A stretch of 10,718 nucleotides of DNA, taken from contig JAIPFO010000091.1 of assembly GCA_021736565.1 (NCBI GenBank), positions 1 through 10,718 on the forward strand, given 5' to 3'. Under the pieces are notes generated by a model that worked only from the letters and a program-made list of their open reading frames with translations, did not search any database and was not told where the DNA came from. Shown in pieces: positions 1-6,324 of the stretch; the stretch's first letter is position 1; each line of letters begins with the position of its first letter. Source of the DNA: Phycisphaerae bacterium. GTDB lineage: Bacteria; Planctomycetota; Phycisphaerae; Sedimentisphaerales; SM23-30. The translations under genes were made by a program, and so were the position numbers.

Positions 1-1119
1 GAGGCCGTAACGGAACGCATCGGCAAATCGGGTGGAGCAGTTCCAGGAGGTATTGGCGGAATCGACCAGGCTCATAAACTTTCCAGCGGCCTGCTCATCT
101 TCGGTGACAATGGCGTCGGTATGACCTGAGCCGTATTGATTGATGTGGTCAATCGCCTCGGTTACCCCCTCGACCACCTTGATCGAAAGGATCATGTCGT
201 TATACTCGGTGGCCCAATCTTGTGGGGTTGCTGGTTTGCAGTCGATGATCGCCCGGGTTTTGTCATCACCCCGCAGTTCGACCCCCACCTTGTCATATTC
301 CGCCTTGACCCGGGGCAGAAACTCACCAGCGATTTTCGCGTCAACCAGCAGGGTTTCCATGGCGTTACACACCGCGGCATACTGGCATTTGGAATCGAAG
401 GCTACCGGCACCGCCTTGGCCAGGTCGGCTTTGGCATCGATATAGACATGGCAAATCCCATCGGCGTGGCCTAAAACGGGGATTCGTGTGTTGTCCATGA
501 TATATTTTACGAACGCGTTGGAGCCGCGCGGGATGATCAGGTCGATAGAGTCATCCAGATCGAGCATGGCGGTTACATCCTCACGGGTTTCCAGCAGGCC
601 CAGCCATCCGTCGGGCAACCCCGCCTGTACACCGGCCCGGGCGATGATATCTGCCAGGGTCTTATTACTCCCGGCGGCTTCGGAGCCCCCTTTGAGCAAA
701 ATCGCATTACCGCTCTTGATCGCCAGGGCGGATATCTGTACCAGGGCATCCGGCCGGGATTCAAAGACGATTCCCAGTACGCCAATAGGGCAGCTGACCT
801 GGCGAAGTTCGAGACCCTCATCCAGTTCAACCCCGTGAAGCACCCTCCCGGCGGGGTCGGGCAGGCGGATTACCGAGTGAATGCCGTCAATGACCTCCTG
901 TAATTTTCCGGGATCAAACTTCAATCGCTTGATCAAAACCGGCGAAATGCCCTCATGACGGGCCTGGTCCATGTCCTGTTGGTTGGCCTTGACGATATCC
1001 TCCCGGGCGGCCGCTAACGCGTTAGCGACGGTCGCCAGGGCATTATTTCTGACCTCGGTCGATAGCGATGCCATGACCACCGAGGCCTGACGCGCTTTTC
1101 GGGCAATATCCTTAATCAT
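1..1119 (-). CDS. proA: Glutamate-5-semialdehyde dehydrogenase (gamma-glutamyl phosphate reductase), C-terminus cut by window edge
   Basis: This enzyme reduces gamma-glutamyl phosphate to glutamate-5-semialdehyde with NADPH, the second step of proline synthesis, in the cytoplasm. Translating the minus strand from ATG 1119 gives 373 uninterrupted residues, still open at base 1. The family is usually about 415-420 residues, so roughly 45 are missing. Visible family signatures are GVLGIVFESRP (about 113-123), a glycine-rich GGSEAAGSNK near 145, LIIPRGSNAFVKYI, and AAVCNAMETLLV with the likely catalytic Cys251. Near the edge is NCSTRFADAFRYG, where the common form is NASTRFADGFRYG; these are small substitutions in a conserved motif. 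A GGAG ribosome-binding site lies 8 nt before the ATG. No proB is seen beside it. A degenerate copy of the repeat family lies upstream, about 107 bp from the start. Confidence 0.95.
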   Translation of the reverse strand, partial: MIKDIARKARQASVVMASLSTEVRNNALATVANALAAAREDIVKANQQDMDQARHEGISPVLIKRLKFDPGKLQEVIDGIHSVIRLPDPAGRVLHGVELDEGLELRQVSCPIGVLGIVFESRPDALVQISALAIKSGNAILLKGGSEAAGSNKTLADIIARAGVQAGLPDGWLGLLETREDVTAMLDLDDSIDLIIPRGSNAFVKYIMDNTRIPVLGHADGICHVYIDAKADLAKAVPVAFDSKCQYAAVCNAMETLLVDAKIAGEFLPRVKAEYDKVGVELRGDDKTRAIIDCKPATPQDWATEYNDMILSIKVVEGVTEAIDHINQYGSGHTDAIVTEDEQAAGKFMSLVDSANTSWNCSTRFADAFRYGL

Positions 1120-1171
1120 GTATTTACTCCAGAGTCCTCAGGGGTGACACCCACGAGGGCAGCGACTTGTA

Positions 1172-1226
1172 AGTCGAATTTTTACTACTTAAAGGCGATA
1201 TATGGCCTGAAAATCAACTTTCAGGT
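1172..1226 (-). repeat. Interspersed element, copy A0 (degenerate)
   Basis: Read on the minus strand from 1226, this copy has GAAAGTTGATTTTC, then ATCGCCTTTAAG, then AAAAATT, in the same order and near-identical spacing as the better copies. It begins about 107 bp upstream of the proA start, in proA sense. The left part also forms the hairpin CCTGAAA / TTTCAGG (1206-1212 with 1219-1225), flanked by a second pairing GGCGAT / ATCGCC (1194-1199 with 1229-1234). Divergence makes the ends uncertain. Confidence 0.55.
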
Positions 1227-1306
1227 GAATCGCCATGTTGTCGTTGTGCATAAGCATTACCAGTTTAGGGTAAATTTCAAATAAAGGCTAATGATTTCGC
1301 AAAAAA

Positions 1307-1361
1307 GACGCCAGCGTCAAACGTCATTTTTGTGGTTAAAAATCGTCCTTTAAGATGCGGG
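1307..1361 (+). repeat. Interspersed element, copy A
   Basis: This copy opens with the palindrome GACGCCAGCGTC (1307-1318), followed by AAACGTCATTTTT and AATCGTCCTTTAAGATGCGG. The last segment is one of the best matches to the family consensus. The sequence after 1361 no longer follows the family clearly. The palindrome seems to close a preceding degenerate unit (TTTCGCAA just before it) and to open this one. Confidence 0.75.
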
Positions 1362-1385
1362 GCGATTGAAAAACCATTTTTGCCC

Positions 1386-1413
1386 TTTTCATTTCCCTTT
1401 TGTTCGCTATAAT
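1386..1413 (+). promoter_or_regulatory. Putative sigma-70-type promoter for the small-protein gene cluster
   Basis: A perfect TATAAT (1408-1413) is preceded at 16 bp by TTTTCA (1386-1391), which matches four of six -35 positions. Transcription would start near 1420 and place repeat copy A2 in the 5' leader of the gene at 1538. The prediction rests on sequence only. Confidence 0.45.
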
Positions 1414-1428
1414 ATGAGGAAGCTGATA

Positions 1429-1490
1429 CGTCAAAAGTTGATTTTTTGTGTTAGGGATCGACCTTTGAAATGTGCAAAAGAGGCTTGCAG
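1429..1490 (+). repeat. Interspersed element, copy A2
   Basis: This copy reads CGTCAAAAGTTGATTTTTTG, then GGATCGACCTTTGAAATG, then GCAAAAGAGGCTTGCAG. The last part parallels GGAAAAACAGGCTTCC in copy E, so similarity extends beyond the core. It starts 109 bp before the GTG at 1538, in the same orientation. Confidence 0.7.
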
Positions 1491-1537
1491 TGAACTTAGG
1501 TTGCTGGGATCGAATGCTTTTGGGAGTTAATAAAGTA

Positions 1538-1780
1538 GTGAAAAAAAGAAGTTATCTTATTCGTCGCTGTCTGATGCTGCTGATTCTTGTCACGGTGCTG
1601 GTCTGTCTCTGCGACAGCCCGGTTCAGGCTCAAAGAAATAGAGAGCCCGATGTACCTAAAGCGGCAATCAGTGAAGAGGACCAATCCTGGTCGGGCTGGC
1701 CGTGGCTGGTCGGCGGGGTTCTGGTCGGCGGCACGATGGCTATCGGGTTAAAAAATGCCAAGCGCTCGCATCTCGATTGA
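1538..1780 (+). CDS. Small exported or membrane protein with two hydrophobic segments, unknown function
   Basis: I do not recognise the function. From GTG 1538 the product is 80 residues. It has a basic start (KKRSYLIRR), a hydrophobic stretch (LMLLILVTVLVCL) ending in a possible cleavage region SPVQAQ, then an acidic, Trp-containing linker. A second hydrophobic glycine-rich segment (WLVGGVLVGGTMAIGL) is followed by a basic C-terminus KNAKRSHLD. GTG 1538 is preferred because GGGAG lies at 1522-1526, while the in-frame GTG at 1472 lies inside repeat copy A2. ATG 1514 is an alternative. The layout fits a signal peptide plus a C-terminal membrane anchor, or a two-pass membrane protein. The next gene has a separate upstream region carrying repeat copy B. 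Confidence 0.65.
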   Translation: MKKRSYLIRRCLMLLILVTVLVCLCDSPVQAQRNREPDVPKAAISEEDQSWSGWPWLVGGVLVGGTMAIGLKNAKRSHLD

Positions 1781-1814
1781 TCCGGCGGCCGTAAATCAGT
1801 TTTACAGTTTTTTA

Positions 1815-1905
1815 CGTTAAATGTCATTTTTCGTCTTTAAAATGAGCCGTTAAGATACGGGAAACGGGCTCGGAATCCCGGCGTGCCGGGAATGACGCTG
1901 GCGTC
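1815..1905 (+). repeat. Interspersed element, copy B, with complete palindromic end
   Basis: The copy runs from CGTTAAATGTCATTTTTCG through CCGTTAAGATACGGGAAA and GGGCTCGGAATCC to the closing palindrome GACGCTGGCGTC (1894-1905). Near its right end it carries the hairpin TCCCGGC / GCCGGGA (about 1876-1891). T6 follows the final palindrome, so it may also terminate transcription from the preceding gene. It starts 122 bp before the ATG at 1937, in the same orientation. Confidence 0.75.
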
Positions 1906-1936
1906 TTTTTTATACATGGTATATGGAGATATCGCT

Positions 1937-2212
1937 ATGAAGAATTTTCAAAAAGATAAATGGCTGGTGATATTGTTTTGTGTTAATTTATTGCTCATTA
2001 CCGGAATGGTCTTTCAATTTGTCGGCTTACCCCAGGCGCAGGCCCAGGTTCAGGATCATAATTATATCCTGATACCCGGCAATCTGAACATGGGCAAGCA
2101 GATCGTCTGGCTGATCGATCTGCGAACCCATCAGCTGACCAGTTGTATGTACAATTTTGACAATCGGACGATTGATTTCGGGCAGATCATTGACCTGACC
2201 AATCAGTTTTAA
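1937..2212 (+). CDS. Small membrane-anchored extracytoplasmic protein, unknown function
   Basis: The product is 91 residues. ATG 1937 is chosen because GGAG lies 8-9 nt upstream (in ATATGGAGATATCGCT); an upstream in-frame start at 1883 would run through the repeat. Residues about 9-28 are hydrophobic (WLVILFCVNLLLITGMVF), followed by PQAQAQ, a plausible signal-peptidase region. The remaining 50 or so residues look beta-rich, with NYILIPG, IVWLIDLRTHQL and a C-terminal IIDLTNQF. The following gene has a similar pattern (Tyr-Ile, then Trp with an Ile-Asp pair, then Thr-Gln-Leu, Tyr, and a Leu-Asn/Thr-Phe end). The two are therefore probably distant paralogues. Short proteins of this shape occur in planctomycetes as far as I recall, but I know no function. 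Confidence 0.7.
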   Translation: MKNFQKDKWLVILFCVNLLLITGMVFQFVGLPQAQAQVQDHNYILIPGNLNMGKQIVWLIDLRTHQLTSCMYNFDNRTIDFGQIIDLTNQF

Positions 2213-2253
2213 GACGTTAACTTGAACCCATCGCCATGGTGAGGGATCCTCTG

Positions 2254-2601
2254 ATGAATAACGATACGATCATTATCTCTAAAAATACTGTTCTGGCATT
2301 TCTGCTGTTGTCCGCTTTGTTTTTGAGCTGCACCTGGGCCCTGGTGGGCGGCATTACCGGCGGGCCGGTTGGCTCAACGGCACGGGCGGGCTATTATATT
2401 GTCACCTCCACCTCGTCGCCGAAACTGGCCCCCGACCTGCTGTGGGTGGCGAATATTGACACCCAGGTCCTGGCGGTCTACGGCACCAGCACCGATGGGG
2501 TGATCACGCCGCTGACGATGACGAATTTGAACGCCGCGTTCGAAATGAGACGGATGCCCAATGGGCGGATGCCGCTCAATGTCGTCCCACCTAAACCGTG
2601 A
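2254..2601 (+). CDS. Small membrane-anchored extracytoplasmic protein, probable paralogue of the preceding gene
   Basis: The product is 115 residues. ATG 2254 is preferred over ATG 2236 because GAGGG (2241-2245) lies 8 nt upstream of it. Residues about 13-32 form one hydrophobic segment (VLAFLLLSALFLSCTWALVG). The sequence LFLSC could also be a lipobox-like site at Cys26. After a glycine-rich linker come YYIVTS, LLWVANIDTQVLAVYG and LTMTNLNAAF, aligning in order with the preceding protein, then a proline-rich tail. The gene begins 41 bp after the previous stop, so the two are likely co-transcribed. The Trp-Ile/Asp-Thr-Gln-Leu-Tyr spacing suggests a short beta-strand unit outside the membrane. 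No enzyme motif is visible. Confidence 0.7.
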   Translation: MNNDTIIISKNTVLAFLLLSALFLSCTWALVGGITGGPVGSTARAGYYIVTSTSSPKLAPDLLWVANIDTQVLAVYGTSTDGVITPLTMTNLNAAFEMRRMPNGRMPLNVVPPKP

Positions 2602-2667
2602 TAAAAATAACGGTCAGATATTCACCGTGACAACAGCGTCCATTTTTACCCTGGTGTATTATTTCCA

Positions 2668-3648
2668 TTGACTCATTCAGATATCATATCACAACTTTCC
2701 AGTTTGGGAAAAACGGTTTTTGACGGCGGCAGCATTGACGCCAGCGACGCCCTCTTTTTACTCGAACTTAAAGGCAATGCCCGTTACGATCTGTTCCACT
2801 GGGCGAATCGCATTCGCCTGGAACGGCTCGGGCCAAAGGTAACAACCTGTTCGATCATTTCCGGGCGGACGGGGAAATGCAGTGAAGATTGCCGGTTTTG
2901 CGCCCAGTCGGCCCATTTCAATACCGACGTCCAATCATCCGTGGCATCCGAAGCGGACATGATCCAGGCAGCGCGCCGTGCGATTGAAAACGGGGTCGAT
3001 AATTTTGGCATCGTGACCAGCGGCAAACGTCTGACCGACGATGATATAAAAGAGCTGGCCCCGGTGATCGAGACGATCCAACAGGAAGGAAATATCAGCT
3101 GCTGCGGGTCGCTGGGGTGTATAAACCGGGAGCAGGCCGGCCGGCTTTATGAGCTGGGCATCCGTCACTACAACCACAACCTGGAGACGTCCCGCAGCTA
3201 TTTTCCGAAAATCGTGACGACTCACACCTACGATGACCGGATCAATACCGTCAAGGCGGTGAAGGCGGCGGGCATGGAGATATGTTCCGGCGGTATTATC
3301 GGCATGGGCGAAACGCTTCAGGACCGGGTTGACCTGGCGGTGACCCTGCGCGAGCTGTCGGTCGATTGTGTCCCGATCAACTTCCTTAATCCTATTGCCG
3401 GGACGCCCCTGGCGGGCGCTGAACCTGTTTCGCCCCTCACCGCCTTGCAGACGATAGCCATGTTTCGGTTTGTCTTGCCGGATAAGCATATTAAGATCGC
3501 CGGCGGCCGGGAAAACTGTCTCCGCGATATGCAAAGCTGGATGTTCTACGCCGGGGCCAGCAGCACCATGATGGGGAACTATCTGACCACGACAGGTAGA
3601 GATATTCAACAAGACCAACAGATGTTGAAGGACCTGGAAGTTCTGTGA
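2668..3648 (+). CDS. bioB: Biotin synthase, with variant auxiliary-cluster ligands (probable Type II)
   Basis: This radical-SAM enzyme inserts sulfur into dethiobiotin, the last step of biotin synthesis. The product is 326 residues, close to the family norm. The [4Fe-4S]-SAM motif CSEDCRFC gives Cys71, Cys75 and Cys78, and is followed by AQSAHFNT. YYNHNLDTS-type signatures appear as HYNHNLETS, and CSGGIIGMGET and NFLNPIAGTPL are intact. The E. coli [2Fe-2S] ligands Cys97, Cys128, Cys188 and Arg260 appear to align with Gly114 (in NFGIVTSGK), Cys146, Cys206 and Lys276 (in IKIAGG). Two extra cysteines flank the second site (Cys145, Cys151 in SCCGSLGCI). This is the pattern expected of anaerobe-type enzymes with a 4Fe-5S auxiliary cluster. 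The start is TTG 2668, with a stop in frame at 2608 and no obvious Shine-Dalgarno site. The 66-bp gap before it makes co-transcription with the small-protein genes possible. No other bio genes are adjacent. Confidence 0.93.
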   Translation: MTHSDIISQLSSLGKTVFDGGSIDASDALFLLELKGNARYDLFHWANRIRLERLGPKVTTCSIISGRTGKCSEDCRFCAQSAHFNTDVQSSVASEADMIQAARRAIENGVDNFGIVTSGKRLTDDDIKELAPVIETIQQEGNISCCGSLGCINREQAGRLYELGIRHYNHNLETSRSYFPKIVTTHTYDDRINTVKAVKAAGMEICSGGIIGMGETLQDRVDLAVTLRELSVDCVPINFLNPIAGTPLAGAEPVSPLTALQTIAMFRFVLPDKHIKIAGGRENCLRDMQSWMFYAGASSTMMGNYLTTTGRDIQQDQQMLKDLEVL

Positions 3649-3673
3649 AGCATTGCCCCCTTGAAAATGGTTA

Positions 3674-3753
3674 CATCAAAAGTCAATACGGCCGGGTAAA
3701 ACGTTGAATCAAAGCCGGAGCCAACACTTCGCAATACTTTTGATGTTGGCGTT
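3674..3753 (+). repeat. Interspersed element, copy G (short subfamily)
   Basis: This 80-bp copy begins CATCAAAAGTCAATACGG and ends CAATACTTTTGATG followed by TTGGCGTT. Its two ends are near inverted repeats of each other (ATCAAAAGT / ACTTTTGAT). It matches copy F along its whole length, including AAACGTTGA and the AATACTTTTGA end, and lacks the CTTTAAGATG segment of the other subfamily. It starts 103 bp before the ATG of the hydrolase gene. Confidence 0.75.
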
Positions 3754-3776
3754 AAGCCTGGTTTGCGAAAACGATT

Positions 3777-4697
3777 ATGGAAGACGAAAAACAGAAAGAA
3801 TTAGAAAAAAGATGTTCGTGTCAAAAAGAGCGGACCGGAAAACATTGGCTCAAACGGATGGCGCGGTTTGTTGCGATGGTTTATCTGCTTCTGACCATTG
3901 GGGGTTGTTTGTTTTATAATCAGATGATATTTCCCGGGCGACATTCCTATCGGGATGATTCGAGCATTGTTAAGATTCAAACGGGGGACGGTGACCGCCT
4001 TTCAGCCCGTTATCTGCACGACCCGAATGCTGAATTTACGATCTTGTTCAGCCACGGTAACGCGGAGGACCTGGGGGATATGCAGGCATTTATGAGGAAA
4101 TTGCACCGGTTGGGTTTTTCTGTTCTGGCCTGGGATTATCGCGGCTATGGCACCAGCAGCGGTTCGACCACGGTTGCCAATACCTGTGATGATATTGAGA
4201 AAATCTACGACTATATGACCAACGATTTGAATGTGCCGCCTGATAAAATTATCGCCATGGGCCGGTCGGTGGGCGGTGGGCCGACAACCCACCTGGCGGC
4301 CGGAAAGCCATTGGCCGGCGTGATCCTGGAGAGTACGTTTGTCTCGGCGTTCCGGGTGGTCACGCGAATTCCTCTGATCCCGTTTGATAAATTTAAAAAT
4401 ATCGATTTGATCGAAGAGGTGCATTGCCCGATCCTGATCATTCATGGCCGGGAGGATACCATCATACCGTTCTGGCATGGCCAAAAACTTTTTGACGCGG
4501 CCAACGAGCCGAAGGATTGCTATTGGGTGGACGGGGCCGGGCATAACAACCTGCAGTGGGTTGCGGGACCGGATTATTGGGACAGGATCAACCTGTTTGT
4601 TGAGGCGATCGGCAAGGAGCAGGCAGGCCACAGCCCGGGGGCGATGGGAACGATCAGGCTCGTCAATAAAAAAAATATGACACCGATGTCAAACTAA
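3777..4697 (+). CDS. Membrane-anchored alpha/beta hydrolase (BEM46/ABHD13-17-like)
   Basis: The product is a serine hydrolase of 306 residues. After a charged N-terminus, residues about 28-50 form a hydrophobic anchor ending IGGCLFYNQ. Cys44 could be a lipobox cysteine if translation starts at Met28 (3858), giving a lipoprotein; otherwise it is a single-pass anchor. The fold is shown by FSHGNAEDLG (oxyanion region, 91-100), DYRGYGTSSG (120-129) and the nucleophile elbow GRSVGG with Ser164. HGREDTIIP follows with Asp227, and GAGHNN with His256. These three residues form a complete catalytic triad. The substrate cannot be read from sequence; esters, thioesters and peptides are all known in this group. 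ATG 3777 lies 24 bp after repeat copy G and has no clear Shine-Dalgarno site, so Met28 is a real alternative. A strong hairpin follows the stop. Confidence 0.85.
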   Translation: MEDEKQKELEKRCSCQKERTGKHWLKRMARFVAMVYLLLTIGGCLFYNQMIFPGRHSYRDDSSIVKIQTGDGDRLSARYLHDPNAEFTILFSHGNAEDLGDMQAFMRKLHRLGFSVLAWDYRGYGTSSGSTTVANTCDDIEKIYDYMTNDLNVPPDKIIAMGRSVGGGPTTHLAAGKPLAGVILESTFVSAFRVVTRIPLIPFDKFKNIDLIEEVHCPILIIHGREDTIIPFWHGQKLFDAANEPKDCYWVDGAGHNNLQWVAGPDYWDRINLFVEAIGKEQAGHSPGAMGTIRLVNKKNMTPMSN

Positions 4698-4720
4698 GAT
4701 GCGGATCGCAAATAGAAATA
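4693..4720 (+). repeat. Possible decayed repeat remnant at the hydrolase stop codon
   Basis: The sequence TAAGATGCGGATCGCAAA, which includes the hydrolase stop codon, shares TAAGATGCGG exactly with copy A and its layout with the family core. No flanking parts of the element can be recognised, so a chance match is quite possible. Confidence 0.2.
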
Positions 4721-4759
4721 TCACGAGAATCGGTTTTGCCTTTCAACGTATCATCTGAA

Positions 4760-4801
4760 AGAGTCGCAAAGGGAAATGGTGTTCTTCCGCTTTGCGACTC
4801 T
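4760..4801. terminator. Strong hairpin between convergent genes, probable bidirectional terminator
   Basis: AGAGTCGCAAAG (4760-4771) pairs perfectly over 12 bp with CTTTGCGACTCT (4790-4801). An inner GGAA/TTCC pairing is possible. On the plus strand it is followed by CGTTTTTG, a moderate U-tract suited to ending hydrolase transcription. On the minus strand it lies 41 bp past the oxidoreductase stop but has only a short T-run. Confidence 0.8.
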
Positions 4802-4841
4802 CGTTTTTGCGTAGATAAATACTTTAACTTTTCCGTGTCGA

Positions 4842-6107
4842 TCAGGAAGGTTTGCCGGGTTTAGCGGCGGTTTCTTCTTCCGGGGCCTTGACGGTTCCCT
4901 TTTCGAAGTCCATGGGGGACGGTGACATGGCCAGGTTGTAGAAGGGGGACTCTGTGTTTTCCATGAGGTCACTCCATCGGATCATCTGGCCGGTGTAGGC
5001 ACTGATCCGTCCCATGATCCCGGTCATGGTCGAGGTGCCGACGTTTTTGGCTTCGTTCAGCGGGTTGCCCCTGGCGATGCTGTCCAGCAGGTTGATATGT
5101 TCCTGAACGTAGGGGTTCTTTACATGAGGCTTCGGTGGCATTTTGTAGGGGGTCGCGAATTCTTCTTTACCCTGGCCGCTGCCGAATGTGCTGCCGGTGG
5201 TCCCGGTGAAGAATTCTGAGATACGTGGATAGGTGCCGTTGATCTGCCGGCACATGCTATGGACGTTGACGCCATCGCCGTAGTCATAATCAATACTGAA
5301 GAAGTCGTATTGGTTGCCGGTTTTTCGATGGACCCGGTCGCCGAAGCCCAGGGCCGTTTTAGGATATCTGTCCAGGAACCAGTTGGCTACATCGAGATTG
5401 TGCACATGCTGTTCGACGATATGATCGCCGGACATTTCGGTGAAGTTCACCCAATTGCGAACCAGGTAAGAGGCGTCATCTTCGCCCGGATGGCGTTCTC
5501 TGTACCACAGCGCCCCGCCACACCACCAGACCTTGGCATTTCGGATCGGGCCGATGGCGCCTTTGTTAATGGCGAAGTGAGTTTCCAGATAGCTGTTCTC
5601 GTGGCGGCGTTGGGTGCCGGCCACGACCGCCAGGCCTTTCTGGTTGGCCAGTTCGCCCACGTCAATGATCTTCCGGGCGCCGGGCGGGTCTACCGCCACG
5701 GGTTTTTCCATAAAGACATGTTTGCCCGCATTGATCGCCGCTTCAAAATGCACCGGTCGGAAGTTGGGCGGCGTGACCAGTAAGACGATATCGGCATCGG
5801 TGGCCATGACTTTTTTATACGCGGTGGGCCCGGCGAGACAGAGCTCTTTGGGAACTTTAAATTTTTCGGCAACTTTCGTGGCCTGACTCATGAAGAAATC
5901 GGCCAGGGCCACGATCTCGACCTTCATGTTCAGGTGCCTGGCGGCCTCATGGAAGTTTCCCAGGGCCCCTGTGCCCCGTCCGCCACAGCCCACCAGGGCG
6001 ACTTTCACGTTGTCCATGCCCGCGGCAAACAGTTTTTCATGGCCGCCAAAGAGGGTTGCGGTAGAAACCACCGCGGAGGTCGTTTTGATAAATTCTCTGC
6101 GATTCAT
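4842..6107 (-). CDS. Tat-exported Gfo/Idh/MocA family oxidoreductase
   Basis: The product is an NAD(P)-dependent sugar or glycoside oxidoreductase of 421 residues, predicted to act outside the cytoplasm. Residues 2-30 form a twin-arginine signal (NRREFIKTT, then a hydrophobic run ending FAAG). The Rossmann domain begins KVALVGCGGRGTGALGNF (35-52). The family EKP motif is at 134-136 (MEKPVAVDPPGAR). The C-terminal substrate domain has GDHIVEQHVHNLDVANWFL, where His237 and Asp239 fit the usual active-site region. The tail is Lys/Glu/Pro-rich. The AAAGGAG site about 6 nt before ATG 6107 supports the start. The adjacent upstream gene on the same strand is a Tat-exported xylose-isomerase-like protein, so the two may process the same sugar. 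The substrate is unknown; oxidation to 3-keto sugars is one known use of such pairs. A 217-bp gap with two repeat copies separates them. Confidence 0.92.
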   Translation of the reverse strand: MNRREFIKTTSAVVSTATLFGGHEKLFAAGMDNVKVALVGCGGRGTGALGNFHEAARHLNMKVEIVALADFFMSQATKVAEKFKVPKELCLAGPTAYKKVMATDADIVLLVTPPNFRPVHFEAAINAGKHVFMEKPVAVDPPGARKIIDVGELANQKGLAVVAGTQRRHENSYLETHFAINKGAIGPIRNAKVWWCGGALWYRERHPGEDDASYLVRNWVNFTEMSGDHIVEQHVHNLDVANWFLDRYPKTALGFGDRVHRKTGNQYDFFSIDYDYGDGVNVHSMCRQINGTYPRISEFFTGTTGSTFGSGQGKEEFATPYKMPPKPHVKNPYVQEHINLLDSIARGNPLNEAKNVGTSTMTGIMGRISAYTGQMIRWSDLMENTESPFYNLAMSPSPMDFEKGTVKAPEEETAAKPGKPS

Positions 6108-6122
6108 AGTGTCTCCTTTATT

Positions 6123-6206
6123 GACGCCCGGGCGTCACAAGAATTATTGAGGTCAATTTTCCGCATCTTAAAGACGGTTTTTAAATACGAAAATTGACTT
6201 TTAATG
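6123..6206 (-). repeat. Interspersed element, copy C, with perfect 14-bp palindromic end
   Basis: On the minus strand it runs from CATTAAAAGTCAATTTTCG, through CCGTCTTTAAGATGCGGAAA, to GACGCCCGGGCGTC (6123-6136), a perfect 14-bp palindrome. It is one of the clearest family members. It starts 99 bp before the ATG of the oxidoreductase gene, in the same sense, and its end is 15 bp from the start codon, next to the ribosome-binding site. Confidence 0.8.
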
Positions 6207-6228
6207 TAGTCAGAAAATTTGACAGTTG

Positions 6229-6308
6229 CGTCAAAATCAATATGGATGCGTATAAACGTTGATACAAGCCTGAAATCAATACGCCACAATACTTTTGACG
6301 CGGGCGTC
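6229..6308. repeat. Interspersed element, copy F (short subfamily)
   Basis: This 80-bp copy begins GCGTCAAAATCAATATGG and ends CACAATACTTTTGACG followed by CGGGCGTC. It is the same length as copy G and alignable with it throughout. The ends are inverted repeats (CGTCAAAA / TTTTGACG), so the orientation is not fixed. It sits 16 bp past the stop of the isomerase-like gene and 22 bp from copy C, giving two elements in one 217-bp gap. Confidence 0.75.
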
Positions 6309-6324
6309 ATCAGGGGTTATGTTT

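Larger units (their letters stand above)
1120..1537. other. Divergent intergenic region between proA and a small-protein gene
   Basis: This 418-bp gap separates proA (minus) from the first small-protein gene (plus). It holds three copies of the interspersed element (1172-1226 minus, 1307-1361 plus, 1429-1490 plus), a hairpin at 1194-1234 and a plausible plus-strand promoter at 1386-1413. I see no further gene. A longer GTG-start version of the downstream reading frame would begin at 1472, inside a repeat copy. Confidence 0.7.

Noticed and set aside
1472..1537. GTG 1472 as the start of the first small-protein gene
   Set aside because: It lies inside repeat copy A2 and would put unlikely residues before the basic start of the signal-like segment; GTG 1538 has GGGAG upstream.
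2935..3618. 227-codon minus-strand reading frame
   Set aside because: It is antisense to bioB, which has all family motifs in the plus frame; the minus translation shows no domain.
4002..4631. 209-codon minus-strand reading frame
   Set aside because: It is the antisense shadow of the alpha/beta hydrolase, whose catalytic triad is clear in the plus frame.
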